A stretch of DNA of 64,000 bases, taken from the NCBI RefSeq assembly GCF_029168945.1, contig NC_083603.1, forward strand, positions 53,640,406-53,704,405, written 5' to 3'. The notes under the pieces are model-generated. The model was not told where the DNA came from and searched no databases. It saw only the letters and a program-made list of their open reading frames with translations. The position numbers and the translations under genes are program-made. Below are positions 48,111-60,276 of the stretch, piece by piece. This stretch comes from Cannabis sativa (lineage: Eukaryota; Streptophyta; Magnoliopsida; Rosales; Cannabaceae). Within the stretch, counting starts at the first letter, position 1, and each line of letters begins with the position of its first letter.

Positions 48111-48499
48111 GTATGTTGCTTCAAATTCTCTCTTCATTCTCCTTGTTCTAATTATAGCATGTAAACAATCCACAAAACGATATGACCTTAACTCCATTTT
48201 TTTTTCAAGTATTTGATGTCAACCTTATTATCATGGAGGTTCCTTTATTCATATTTTTTAAATTAAACAGTTAGTCTTTTGTTAATCCCAGAAAGGGTTG
48301 GAGTCCCAGACACTTAATCACACACAACCATGTTATTTCATGTCTAGCTTCTGAAATGGTTAGTGAAGACTTGTGTGATGGAAGGAAGGCTTCTCTCAGA
48401 GGAGGATTCATAGACTTGAAATCTCTTACAGATGACTTCATTCTATTTAGTGAAGACTTGTCTAAATGCAATAATATTAGTGTTTACAACTATTCTATT
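48111..48499 (+). other. Unidentified gene debris with the 42-bp repeat
   Basis: An open stretch near 48330-48480 reads NHVISCLASEMVSEDLCDGR then KASLRGGFIDLKSLTDDFIL; I do not recognise the family. It runs into the solo LTR at 48500. Confidence 0.35.
48440..48481 (+). repeat. 42-bp segment, copy 2
   Basis: Identical to 47249-47290. Here it continues the reading frame of the neighbouring debris, so this is probably the original position. Confidence 0.85.
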
Positions 48500-50398
48500 T
48501 GTTGGGTTTTATGCCCTAAATAAAACTCATTTCAATATAATCAAATTTACTTATTAATATAGATCAGAAATAACATTTAATGTTGCATGGTTCACATGAT
48601 TTATTTCATGATTATATGTACATAATGTATGAATTCATCTGAAACCCTTTTCACATACTTGATCCTGTTTATTGTGTTGTCAACATATTGGAAAGTAAAC
48701 ATGAATATGTGAATAAAGTTTCCTAAATTTATCAGACACAGGGTTTTACTGATATGATAATCTACAACAGAGTTTACTTGCATTTGGAAAAATGCTATGT
48801 TCTTTCCAGAGCATTGGTTAAAGTAAAGCTCAGGTTGGATGCATGGAGTATGCATCGGAAGGGACCGATATTGAACTTTGACTTAGATTTATTAAACTTA
48901 CCGTAATATCTATTCAAGTCAATATCGCCTAGTTGATCCTAGATCAAATGATCTTAATCCTGTTATGATTAGGCTCAATCTCAAGAGGCTATTCGTGTTC
49001 TTTGATTTGTTAGTTAAGCCTACTTTTAGGTCAGGGTGATACGTACATTTTGGGAACACGGTAGTGCAATTGAGTGGGAGCGCTAACATAAACATGGAAT
49101 CTATAGCTTCTATCTGGCGAATAGTAAGTAAAGGATGATCTCCTTCGAGCTTGACCAAACGAAAATAAATGGTGGAGATCTCATTTCACGTAAGCTGAAA
49201 TATCATTTATACGGGGTTAAGTGTTTTAAGGATAAAATACATTGTAGGGTGTAACGGTAATCTAATCCCTTTACAGTGTAGATCATTCATATAGAGGATC
49301 ATTGATCATATTAGGATTATAACAATGGACAACTAATTATGTGTCTATATGGTGGAACATATAGAGCATTCTATATACTGAGAGTGTAATTCTAAGTTCT
49401 ATGCGTGGATTCAACGAAGAATTAATAAGTTAGTGAATTTAGGTTATAAATTCTTGATCTGCTTATTGGAAGCTCGGTTATATAGACCCATGGTCCCCCC
49501 ACTAGTTGAGATAATATTGCTTGTAAGACTCATATAATTGGTTTTGATTAATCAATTATAATTCTCAAATTAGACTATGTCTATTTGTGAATTTTTCACT
49601 AAGTAAGGGCGAAATTGTAAAGAAAGAGTTTTAGGGGCATATTTGTTAATTATGATACTTTGTATGGTTCAATTAATAAATATGATAAATGACAATATTA
49701 TTTAATAATTATTTATAGTTATTAAATAGTTATAATTGGCATTTAAATGGTTGAATTTGAAAATTAGCGTTTTTGAGAAAATAAGATGCAGAAATGATAA
49801 AACTGCAAAATTACAAAAAGTGAGGCCCAAATCCATACTGTATAGGGCCGTCCACTTTTATAGGGTTTTTCATCTGATATTTTTATTATTTTAATGCCAA
49901 ATAATTCAAACCTAACCCTAGTGGAATGCTATAAATAGATAGTGAAGGCTTCACGAAATTTACACTTAACTTTCTACTTTTTCCTTCAGAGAAAAACCTG
50001 AGCCTTCTCTCTCTATACCTAGCCGCCACCTTGTTCTCTTTCTTCTTCCTTGAATTTTTGAGCCTATTAGTGATTAGAGTAGTGCCCACACACAGCAAGT
50101 GAGACCTCAATCATAGTGAGGAAGATCGTGAAGAAAGACATCCAACAAGAAGGAGTTTCAGCACTAAAGAAGGAGAGAAAGAGATCCAGGTTCAGATATT
50201 GATAATGCTCTGCTACAGAAAGGAATCAAGGGCTAGATATCTGAACGGAAGGAGTCATATTAATTTCGCTGCACCCAATGTAAGGTTTCCTAAACTTTAT
50301 ATGTGTTTATTTCATCGTTTTAGAAAGTTCATATTTAGGGTGTTAATCAACATATACTTGTGAGTAGATCTAAGATCCTGGTAAAATAATTTCCAACA
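48500..50398 (+). mobile_element. Solo LTR of copia family L, 1,899 bp, plus orientation
   Basis: Runs from TGTTGGGTTTTATGCCC to TTTCCAACA, with the 5-bp duplication CTATT at 48495-48499 and 50399-50403 and no internal region: a solo LTR produced by LTR-LTR recombination. The likely TATA box tataaatag lies at 49930-49938. Nearly identical, in reverse, to 57842-59738. Confidence 0.9.
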
Positions 50399-50765
50399 CT
50401 ATTTTGGTTTTACAGATATTTTATTCTAGATCTTGCATCTTGTTCCGTTGAAGGAGCCCAAGAGGACTTTATTGATATAATCTATCTTATATTAACATCA
50501 ACTTTGATCAGGTAAGCAAGCAATATCCAATAGCTACATGTGATAATTTGTTGTGCTTGATTTTATGCTCCATATAACTGCTATATTATTTAAGTTGAAA
50601 TTATGTATGGATACTTGATATTTAGATAATTAATGAGATCGGTCATCATTAAGGCTACCATACTTTGAACAACATTTTTTGGGTCTATCCATATTCATAG
50701 CTCTAACCTCTCTTTCTCTCCCACACAAAAAAACAAGTTTGAATTCTCTGTTACTTGACATCACG
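50399..50765 (+). other. Host debris continuing from 48499
   Basis: After the solo LTR the earlier sequence resumes (ttttggttttacag) and an exon-like segment follows, 50417-50511, ending atcag|gtaagc; one frame reads YFILDLASCSVEGAQEDFID then IIYLILTSTLI. Not recognised. The rest is non-coding. Confidence 0.35.
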
Positions 50766-52101
50766 TGTAAAGACCGCTTAGCTTTAATTTGGAAATTAGC
50801 AGATAATTAGGGTTTAATTATAATAATTATTTATTTATGTTTAATTAATTATTTATGATGATTTAGTTGAATTCAGAATGCATTTTATATGTCATATAGA
50901 AATTTAATATTTTTGTATATTCAGTGCCCGACAATATTGGAACGCGGTGTATGGCTTAGTAGAATCACATCTTAGTATTTTGGTATAGCGGGGCAGTTTA
51001 TTTAGACATTGGGAATGTCGGGATTGGTCGGAAATTTAGAATTTCCCAAAATACTCTTAGTACCCTTTTTATGTCAACTTAGTGTGAGGGCAAAAAGGTC
51101 ATTTTGCCCATTTGTAATTTGTCTTTTATGGATTTTTAATTATGTTATTAAATTTGTTTTTTTTTCCAATTTAGTTGGCTAAAACAAAATAAGGGAAAAT
51201 CAATCCATTTATTCATTTATGCAAAAAAAAAAAAAAATAGAAAAATTAGAAAAAAAAAAAAACACTTTTTTTCTCTCTCTTTCAGCCCCCCTTTTTGAGC
51301 AGCAAAGGTTGGATATTTTCTTTGAATTTCAAGTAATTTCTCAGCAAGTTTAGTGATTCCAAGTTGTTGGTAAGCTTCTATCAACCCTTCTTTTAGTTTC
51401 TTGAAGTTTAAAGAAGTAAAGATTTGCATGCTTGATGATTTTGATGTTGTAGCTGCTGTGTATGTTTGTTGTTGATTCTTAAAGTGTAATTGTGTTTAGA
51501 TATGGAGTTTTAAGCAAGTTTTGTGGTTGTTAATTGGTTTTATCCAAGTTTGAAGCTTTGAACTCAAAACTTTGGGTTTTAATGGTGAAATGATGTTTTT
51601 GCTACTGTGGTTATTGTTTGTGTTTGGGTTTGTTTTCTGGATGTTAGATATGTTGTTTTATGTTGAATTAAGCTGGTTGTAATGGCTGATTGTGTTGTTA
51701 GCCAAGCTTTGAGCTTTGAGGCTCAAACTTGGAGCTCCCATGGTGGTTTTTGTTTCTTTGCATGCTGGGATGTTTTGTTGCTTTTGAAATATTATTTGGG
51801 ATGTTTGGAGCAGGTCTGGAGAGTTTTAGGTGGTTTGGGTTGTTCTGGTCGAGTTATGAATTTTTGAAAAGTTCCTGCACTTAACCGGAATTCCGGTTCA
51901 GGGAGGCCTGTAGGAACCGGAATTCCGGTTGGCTTCCAGGAATTTTTCCCAGAATTGGAATTCCGGTTGGGGAATCGATCTACCGGTTGGGGCAAATTTG
52001 GGAACCCTAGTTTTTCCCATTTTTGTGTTATTTAGGGTATTGCCATGTTATTTATCGATAGGGAAACTTTTAGTTTCAAGTTTAAGTCCCCAGGAAGTGA
52101 T
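50766..52101 (+). repeat. Tekay-like LTR, left part, cut by copia family L
   Basis: tgtaaagaccgctta and ggaaattagcagataattag match the start of the LTR at 18881, and tagggaaacttttagttt matches its middle at about 20010. Similarity stops where the family-L LTR starts; the right half is not seen in the window. Confidence 0.8.
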
Positions 52102-53987
52102 TGTTGGGTTTTGTAACCTAAATAAAACCCTTTACAATCTGATTAGTTATCAATATAAGAAATTTGAAGTGATTTATGTTTGCATGAATTTTACATGCTA
52201 ATGGTTTAATATGTTTATTACATTTACACACAAAATCAGTTAAATCCAGATCATATATTTATTCACAATTACAGTATCGTCAACACAGTGGAATGTGATT
52301 GTGATCATATGAATCAAAAGACTAAGTCCCTGTTTCATCAGTGTTTTGGATTTACACTGATGTGATAATCAGCGATAATGTGTACTTACACTTGGAGTAA
52401 GTGTTATGTTCTTTCCAAGACATTAGTAAAGTATACTAGTTTCGAATGTATGGAGTATACATTGGACTGGACCGATATTGCAACTTAGTTAAGATATTAT
52501 AAACTTACCGTTATATCTTTCCAAGTCAATATCAGTAGTTGATCTTAAGATTAAAAGAATCTAAATCCTGATATGCTTAGGCTCAACTCAGGAGTACTAT
52601 TCATGTTCTTTGATTTATTAGTTAAGCCTACTTTTGGGTCAGGGTGATACGTATATTTTGGGAACATGATAGTATGATTGAGTGGGAGTGCTGAACATAA
52701 ATATGGAATCTATAGCTTCTACTGGTGTATAGAAGTCAAGTGATGATTCCCTTCGAGCTTAGCTAAATAGAAGTAAATGGATGAGCTCTTGTTTAAGTGA
52801 CTAATTCTTATATCACTAAACATCATTTACAGGTAGCTAAGTGTTTTAAGGGGCAAAATACGTTGAGGGGTGAGAACGGTAAAATTATCCCATCTCGATG
52901 TAAATCATCTATATAGAGGATCTTTGATCACAATAAGATTATAACAATGGTTAAATGAGATAGCATATCTATATCGTGGAACATATAATATGCTCTATAT
53001 AAGTCTGAGAATGCAATTCTAAGTTCTAAGAGTGGATTCAACGAGGAATTAATAAGTAGGGATTTACTTAGTAAATTCGGTTCACTTATTGGAAGCTCAG
53101 CATATAGATCCATGGTCCCCATTCTAGTTGAGACTATACTGCTTGTAAGACTCAATAATTGATTTGTGATTAATCAATTATAATTCTAAAGTTAGACTAT
53201 GTCTAATTTGTGAATTTTCACTAAGCAGGGGTGAAATTGTAAAGAAAAGAGATTCTAGGTTTATTTATTAATTAAGAGACTTTATATGTCTAATTAATAA
53301 TTAAATTAAATGACAATATTATTTAATAATCTATTTTAGTTATTAAATAATTAGTTTTGGCATTTAAAAAGTTAGAATTGGAAAATTGGCGTTTTTGAGA
53401 AAATATAAATAAAAATTGAGAAAACTGCAAAAACCAAGTGAGGCCCAATAAACACCTTGGCCGGCCACTTAAGCAGTTTTTTCAAATTAATATTTTCATT
53501 ATTTTAATGCCAAATAATTACTAACCTAAACCAAGTAGTTGCCTATAAATAGAAAGTGATGGCTCAGTCAAAAATAAACTTTTTGTCAGAAAATCAGAAA
53601 ATTGTTTTTTTTAGAAAAACTGAGCCTTCCACTTCTCTCTCTATAGCCGACCCTATACCTCTCTCTTTTCCTCTTCATAATTTCGAACCTTAGTGATAGA
53701 GTAAGTGCCCACACACAGCAAGTGGTACCTCAATCATAGATTGGAAGACTGTGAAGGATCACACACAAAGAGAAGGACATTCGGACTCAGATCTTGATAA
53801 TACTCTGCGACAGAAAGGATACAAGGGTTAGAGATCTGAGTGGAAGGAGACATTATTCCGCTGCAACCAATGTAAGGTTTTCTTAACTTTATATGTGTTT
53901 ATTTATCGTTTTAAAAAGTTCATATTTAGGGTGTTAAACAACATACTTGTGAGTAGATCTAAGATCCTGGTAAAATAAATTCCAACA
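52102..53987 (+). repeat. 5' LTR of a family-L copia element (1,886 bp)
   Basis: Begins TGTTGGGTTTTGTAACC and ends AATTCCAACA. Same family as 48500-50398 but visibly diverged, so another subfamily. Followed by a primer-site-like sequence and leader. Confidence 0.85.
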
Positions 53988-54010
53988 ACTGGCCTTAGAG
54001 CCATGGTAAT
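53988..54010 (+). promoter_or_regulatory. Putative primer binding site of family L
   Basis: actggccttagagccatgg directly follows the LTR; the copy at 62124 has actggcctcagagccatgg. It resembles tggtatcagagcc with changes inside, so initiator Met tRNA priming is likely but not certain. Confidence 0.55.
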
Positions 54011-54269
54011 TGATTTGCTTGCAAGAAATTTGGACTTTAAAACGATTGTTTGTGATCTGGATGGTTTCATATTGTGTTGTGTGTTATATGATGATTGATT
54101 GATGTTTGTGAATTTTCGTGAAAAATAATTGAAATTCTGTTTCTGGAATTATTTTTGTTGGATAGTATGGAAAAAATTAAGCAATTTACTTTTTTACAGA
54201 ACTCAATTTCGATTTAATTTGAATTAGTTATGATTTTTTAAAGTTTCGAAAAAATATCGGGATGAAACA

Positions 54270-54475
54270 CTCACCCACGCGCGCGGAACCGAGTGATCCT
54301 CGGTCAGGCGCGTGTTCGGACAAGATTTTTTCCGAGCAACACGCCCAGGGGTGTGTGAAACCCCTCCTCCGCGCGCGGACATGCTGCAGGTGCCCCCCTG
54401 CACCAAGTTTTCTCGGCCGTGCACTCTCCTATGCGCACGCGGGCAGTATGCACTACATACTGTCCCTACAGCTCG
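54270..54475 (+). ncRNA. GC-rich hairpin cluster in the family-L leader (copy 1)
   Basis: Within a very AT-rich leader, about 205 bp are GC-rich and form consecutive inverted repeats: accgag/ctcggt (54288-54304); ggcgcgtgttcgga with tccg and aacacgcc (54307-54345); aggggt/acccct (54347-54365); the self-complementary tccgcgcgcgga (54368-54379); tgcagg/cctgca (54385-54402); cagtatg/catactg (54444-54462). The position just after the primer site suggests a structured RNA such as a dimerisation, packaging or translation element; this is inference. It repeats at 62405-62612. Confidence 0.6.
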
Positions 54476-57400
54476 CATTTTTTTCGTTTCTCTTCGATTT
54501 TTCATGCTATTTCATGGATTTAACTTTCAATTTTTTGTGTAGTTTTGTATTTAGATTTTTATTTTTCAATTTTCAAATCTAATATCAGAAATAAATTTTT
54601 TTAAAAAATTAATCTTAGATATTTGTGTAATTTGAATTTGAAAAACAAATAAAAATCTATTTTTTTGCTTGATTTTTTATCTTATTTTTAAATTTGATTA
54701 TATCTTATCTTATTTTTAAATTTAAGGTCAGATATTATTATTATTTTTTTTAAATTAAATATTTTTTTTATTTGACCTTATTTAAATTTAAAATAAGATA
54801 ACTATAATCATGATATTTTGAATAGAAATAAGATATTTTGCTAACTTTTAAATTTTGTTATTTTATTTATTTAAATTAAATTATAAAATCTGAAAAAGAT
54901 ATTTATTTATCTTTTTTAATTTTTTTATTTAATTTATAAAATAACATTATTTTTTTTTAAAAGTAGTTAGCAAATTTTGAAATGATATTTAGGTTAGTTG
55001 AAACCTAATTTTTCAAAATTGTAGGTTTAATTTTAAATATTATTTTATTAATTTCAAAAATATATATTTTTATTATTTAATTAGTTTTTCGAAATTTAAA
55101 TAAATCCTACATCCAACTATCGAGTTAACCTTGTTGCAGGAGTATGTGTTTTAGCTTGTTTGTAAGTTTTATAAAACCTATTATTGCTTGATCTAAATTG
55201 CCATGGTTAACTTGTTGACAGATCCAATGATCTGATTTTAACCCATGGTTCAATTAGTCAAGTAAATAATTTGTAACAGGTAAATTTTACAATCTTCTTT
55301 CATTTGTGTATGACCTAGCGACATGATAGGATCCATCCAAATGTGTGCCGGTGTGAGCCTATATGTTTATTTTATTATATAGATGCATATTGGTTGTTGC
55401 TAAATAAAATGTCACACCATGATAGATTTTATTTAGGTCCATTTAGTTTTTTGGACCTATTCAATTAATAACAGTTATTTATTTTAAGGTTAAATTCCTC
55501 TCTTTTGGGCCTTGTGTGAGAGTTGGGGGCCAATAGAAGTGGGTACGACATACTGAACCCAGCTCCCCCTCACATGAACTACCGCAATTGTGAAGGCCCA
55601 TTTGCGTGATTTGAATAACTGTGCTAGGTTAATTAAATTAGTTTAACCTAATAAAATTGATTAGCAACATAATTAACTTTTAAAATATATGAAATTTATT
55701 TTCATTTTAATATTTTAAAGTTAATTTTAAGAAAAACACTCTTAGTTTTAGATATTATTTCTAGAAAAACTATTTGTATTTTTCTTGTATTTAATTAAAT
55801 AAAGAATTTTAACTAACTAGATTCTTTCTGAAGCTTATTTAATTAAATATTCCTATTTAAGTTATAAATTAGTTACTTTAACTGATTTTTCATATCTAAC
55901 TTAAATTTGAATATTTTATTTAAATTTAAAATTAAGTTGAGGAATTCTAGGCATTAGTTATTAAAGATTCTTAAGATATTTTTTAAGTTAGTTTTAAACT
56001 TAAAATGGAATATTTTTCAAATTAAGTGGTTACAACTTAATTTTTGATATTTAGTTAAATTTAAATTTGAAAATATTTAAGTTTTAGATTTTTTCTATAA
56101 CAACTTAAATTAGATATTTTTTCAAAGTTTTGTAGAAAAGATACTTAGTGAAATAAGATATTTTCTAGATAGTTATTTCTAGACTACATATTATTTATAA
56201 TATTAAACAGGAAAATATTATACATTGTGAAATTAATTATTTAAATAATTAATTTTTGTACAATTTAATTTAAGTATATTTTTTCCTAGTATTAAACTAG
56301 AAATTAATAATTAAGCCTTCTCTACACTTAATTATTTATTTCTTGAATTTAATACATTTAATTAAATTGAAAAATTAAATATCTAAGTTGATTTTCATCA
56401 TGATACTTAAATATTTCTTTTTCATGACACTTAATTAATTAGAAAATTATATTCAGTTGAAATTTATTTTTTCAACTTCAATTTAAATAATTTTCGAAAA
56501 TATATTTTCTTTATTTTATTAATCAATTTCGAAATTGCATTTAATTATGCAAGATGATTTTGAATTTATCTTGAAAAATAGATTAAGTTGTAAATTAATT
56601 ATTTATTTTAATTAATTTTTGGACCAACTTAAATCAATGATTTTTTCATTTATTGATTAATTTAAAATAAATGAATTAAAGTATATTATTAGAAATTGAA
56701 TTAATTAGTCAAAGGAAAATCTAGATAGGTGATATTTTTGTTTGAAGTATTTTTCTAAGTAATTATTATTTAAGTATTTCGAAAATAGTAAAGTTTTTAT
56801 ACTTTCTTTTTTCAAAATACAATTAAATATATTCTCATGAAAATTTAATTTGAGTTGCAAATTAATTTAAATTAATACAGCTTAAATAATTTTCTTAATA
56901 TTTATATATAAAAATTACTACTAAGATGGAAATAATTCAATTTATTTCAATCACCATCTAAGTATAATTTTATAAATATTAAATTAAATTCTAATTTAGA
57001 ATTTTAATTCTAAATTCGATATTTAATGAATATATTTTATTATAAATAATAAAGAAAATACATTTTAAAGAAGGAGCTTTATTATTATTAAGATATTCGA
57101 TCTCCATTGTTGGTTTTACATAGCTTTTGTTTTAGTGAGTAATCCTCCCTAATGGAGGAACGTTCATTAGCAAGTTAGCACCGTTTAATCTCGAAAGATA
57201 AGTAGATTTGTAAGTGTTTTATATGGTATAGATCACCCTAATGGTGGCGACTGTATTTGACTTACAAAATATGAAACAATGGTAGAAGCTCATAAGATAT
57301 AATAGCCTTGACTCTCGCCTAAACGGGACAATGCTGGATTCCAATCTTGATCGAATAAAAGGTTGCTAGAATGTTTAACATTTTAGATGAGCTGACAACT

Positions 57401-57606
57401 CTATTCAATGGATGGTAGCTTTGACTCTCGCCTAAACGAGACACTGATATCAGTTTGTTGAAAATCTTGGAAATTATTTAGGATTGTATTTTTTAGTATT
57501 TTCTCCTATCATTCCTACATGCTATGTGCTTATAATTTCTGAATTGAATTTTTGTGTTAAACCATTATTGATTTCTATTTATTATTTTGTAGTATCCTGT
57601 ATAACC
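54476..57606 (+). other. Long AT-rich leader of family L
   Basis: 3.1 kb without coding potential between hairpin cluster and gag. A moderately conserved island (cctctcttttgggccttgtg, about 55495-55620) recurs at 63206-63320. A splice-acceptor-like tattttgtag lies just before the gag ATG. Confidence 0.7.
57308..57443 (+). repeat. 23-bp direct repeat pair in the leader
   Basis: ttgactctcgcctaaacg plus five bases occurs at 57308-57330 and 57421-57443 with one mismatch, about 165-300 bp before the gag start. Confidence 0.8.
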
Positions 57607-60276
57607 ATGATGAATCCCATGTTATCACTCTTGACCGAAAACAAGCTAAATGGATCTAACTTTCCAAAATGGAATGAGAACATTAATATTGCTCTAATAG
57701 GAGAAAGTGCCTTGTTTGTGTTAACTGAGCCGTCTCCTGAAGTGTCGGGGGACAATGCAACCAAAGCTGTTAAAGAAAAGTATGAGCGTTGGCAGAATGC
57801 TAACAATAAAGCTCTATACTTCATGCTTTCCAGCATGGTTGTGTTGGAAATTATTTTACCAGGATCTTAGATCTACTCACAAGTATGTTGATTAACACCC
57901 TAAATATGAACTTTCTAAAACGATGAAATAAACACATATAAAGTTTAGGAAACCTTACATTGGGTGCAGCAGAATAATATGACTCCTTCCATTCAGATAT
58001 CTAGCCCTTGATTCCTTTCTGTAGCAGAGCATTATCAATATCTGAACCTGGATCTCTTTCTCTGAATCTTTGATGTTGAAACTCCTTCTTGCTGAAAGTC
58101 TTTCTTCACGATCTTCCTCAGTATGATTGAGGTATCACTTGCTGTGTGTGGGCACTACTCATACACTAAGGATTTCGAAATCCAAGAGGAAGAGAGAGAG
58201 AGTGGGTTCGGCCAAAGATAGGGAGAGAGAAGGCTCAGGTTTTTCTGATTCAGAAAGTGTCAGAAAAAAGTGTGTGATTTTACTGAAGCCTTCACTATCT
58301 ATTTATAGCATTCCACTAGGGTTAGATTTGAATTATTTGGCATTAAAATAATGAAAATATCAGAGGGAAAAACCCTACAAAGGTGGCCGGCCCTACATAG
58401 TAGATTTGGGCCTCACTTTTTGCAATTTTGCAGTTTTATCTTTTCTGCATCTGATTTTCTCAAAAACGCCAATTTTCTAATTCAACAATTTAAATGCCAA
58501 TTCTAACTATTTAATAACTATAAATAATTATTAAATAATATTGTCATTTATCATATTGATTAATTGAACCATACAAAGTATCATAATTAACAAATATGCC
58601 CCTAAAACTCTTTCTTTACAATTTCGCCCTTACTTAGTGAAAAATTCACAAATAGACATAGTCTAATTTGAGAATTATAATTGATTAATCAAAACCAATT
58701 ACATGAGTCTTACAAGCAATATTATCTCAACTAGTGGGGGGGACCATGGGTCTATATAACCGAGCTTCCAATAAGTAGGTCAAGAATTTATTACTAAAAT
58801 TCACTAACTTATTAATTCTTCGTTGAATCCACGCATAGAACTTAGAATTGCACTCTCAGTATATAGAATGCTCTATATGTTCCACCATATAGACACATCA
58901 TTAGTTATCCATTGTTATAATCCTAATGTGATCAATGATCCTCTATATGAATGATCTACACTGTAAAGGGATTAAATTACCGTTACACCCTACTATGTAT
59001 TTTATCCTTAAAACACTTGACCCCGTATAAATGATATTTCAGCTTATGTGAAATGAGTACTCCACCATTTATGTTCGTTTGGTCAAGCTCGAAGGAGTTC
59101 ATCCTTTGCTTACTATTTGCCAGATAGAAGCTATAGATTCCATGTTTATGCTAGCGCTCCCACTCAATTGCACTACCGTGTTTCCAAAATGTACGTATCA
59201 CCCTGACCTAAAAGTAGGCTTAACTAACAAATCAAAGAACACGAATAGCCTTTCAAGATTGAGCCTAATCATAACAGGATTAAGAACATTTGATCTAGGA
59301 TCAACTTGGCGATATTGACTTGAATAGATTTTACGGTAAGTTTAATTAAATCTAAGTCAAAGTTCAATATCGGTCGCTTCCGATGCATACTCCATGCATC
59401 CAACCTGAGCTTTACTTTAACCAATGCTCTGGAAAGAACATAGCATTTCTCCAAATGCAAGTAAACTCTGTTGTAGATTATCATATCAGTAAAACCCTAT
59501 GTCTGATAAATCTAGGAAACTTTATTCACATAGTCATGTTTACTTTCCAATGTGTTGACGGCACAATAAACAGGATCAAGTATGTGAAAAGGGTTTCAGA
59601 TGAATTTATACATTATGTACATATAATCATGAAATAAATCATGTGAACCATGCAACATTAAATGTTATTTCTGATCTATATTAATAAGTAAATCTGATTA
59701 TATTGAAATGAGTTTTATTTAGGGCATAAAACCCAACAGGTTGACACCCTTAAAACTCAGTTTTCTAAAACCGAAAAGGCTGCTGAAGTTATGACGAAGT
59801 TAACTGAACTATTCGGTAGGGCTAATCTTCAGTCTCGCTTTGATGCGACTAAGAAATACATCAATGCACGGATGGAACCCCATCAAAATGCGTGTGATCA
59901 TGTTCTCCTAATGGCAAGTTATTTCCAAGAAGCCCAGGATCATGGTGCTGAAATGGATCACACTACTCAAGTAAGCCTTATCTTGAATAGTCTGACTCCA
60001 TCATTTCTGCCCTATACATCAAATTATGTCATGAATAAAAAGGACATAGACTTTCATGAGTTAGTCAATGACATTCAGACATATGAAAATTTGATTGGAG
60101 GCCCCAAGAAGAAAGGGGGTAAACCTCAAAATTCTGGCAATGGTAATGGGACGGTCAAACCTGAGGCAAATGTTGCCTCTACTTCTAAACCCAAATCTAA
60201 GAAGAAGTGGAGAAACACCAAGAAGCGTGCCAAAGCCATGAAAACAAAAAGGCTGCTGCTTCTGGTGATGCACTAA
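57607..60276 (+). pseudogene. Family-L copia gag, split by a solo LTR
   Basis: ATG 57607 opens a copia gag (LLTENKLNGSNFPKWNENIN; YERWQNANNKALYFMLSSM) to 57841. The solo LTR and one TSD copy intervene; the frame resumes at 59744 (TLKTQFSKTEKAAEVMTKL, LMASYFQEAQDHG) and stays open to TAA 60274. A +1/-1 slip in an A-rich run near 60241-60252 puts the following zinc knuckle (CFYCNEKGHWKPQC, about 60282-60325) in another frame. Without the insertion and slip it would be an ordinary copia gag of about 260-290 residues. Confidence 0.85.
57842..59738 (-). mobile_element. Solo LTR of copia family L, minus orientation, inside gag
   Basis: Reverse-complement LTR, TGTTGG...CCCAACA on the plus strand, with GGTTG at 57837-57841 and 59739-59743 as 5-bp duplication. 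Nearly identical to 48500-50398. It inserted after the host element and recombined to a solo LTR. Confidence 0.9.

Noticed and set aside
48601..49158. Two antisense ORFs (84 and 79 codons) in the solo LTR, also open at 59079-59637
   Set aside because: Both LTRs are nearly identical, so shared openness is not independent evidence. The ORFs have no recognisable domain and are antisense to the LTR.
54262..54582. 106-codon ORF across the hairpin cluster, also open as 114 codons at 62376-62720
   Set aside because: Openness follows from GC-rich sequence without stops. It is rich in Cys/Pro/Arg, then hydrophobic from T-rich DNA, with no domain; RNA structure explains the island better.
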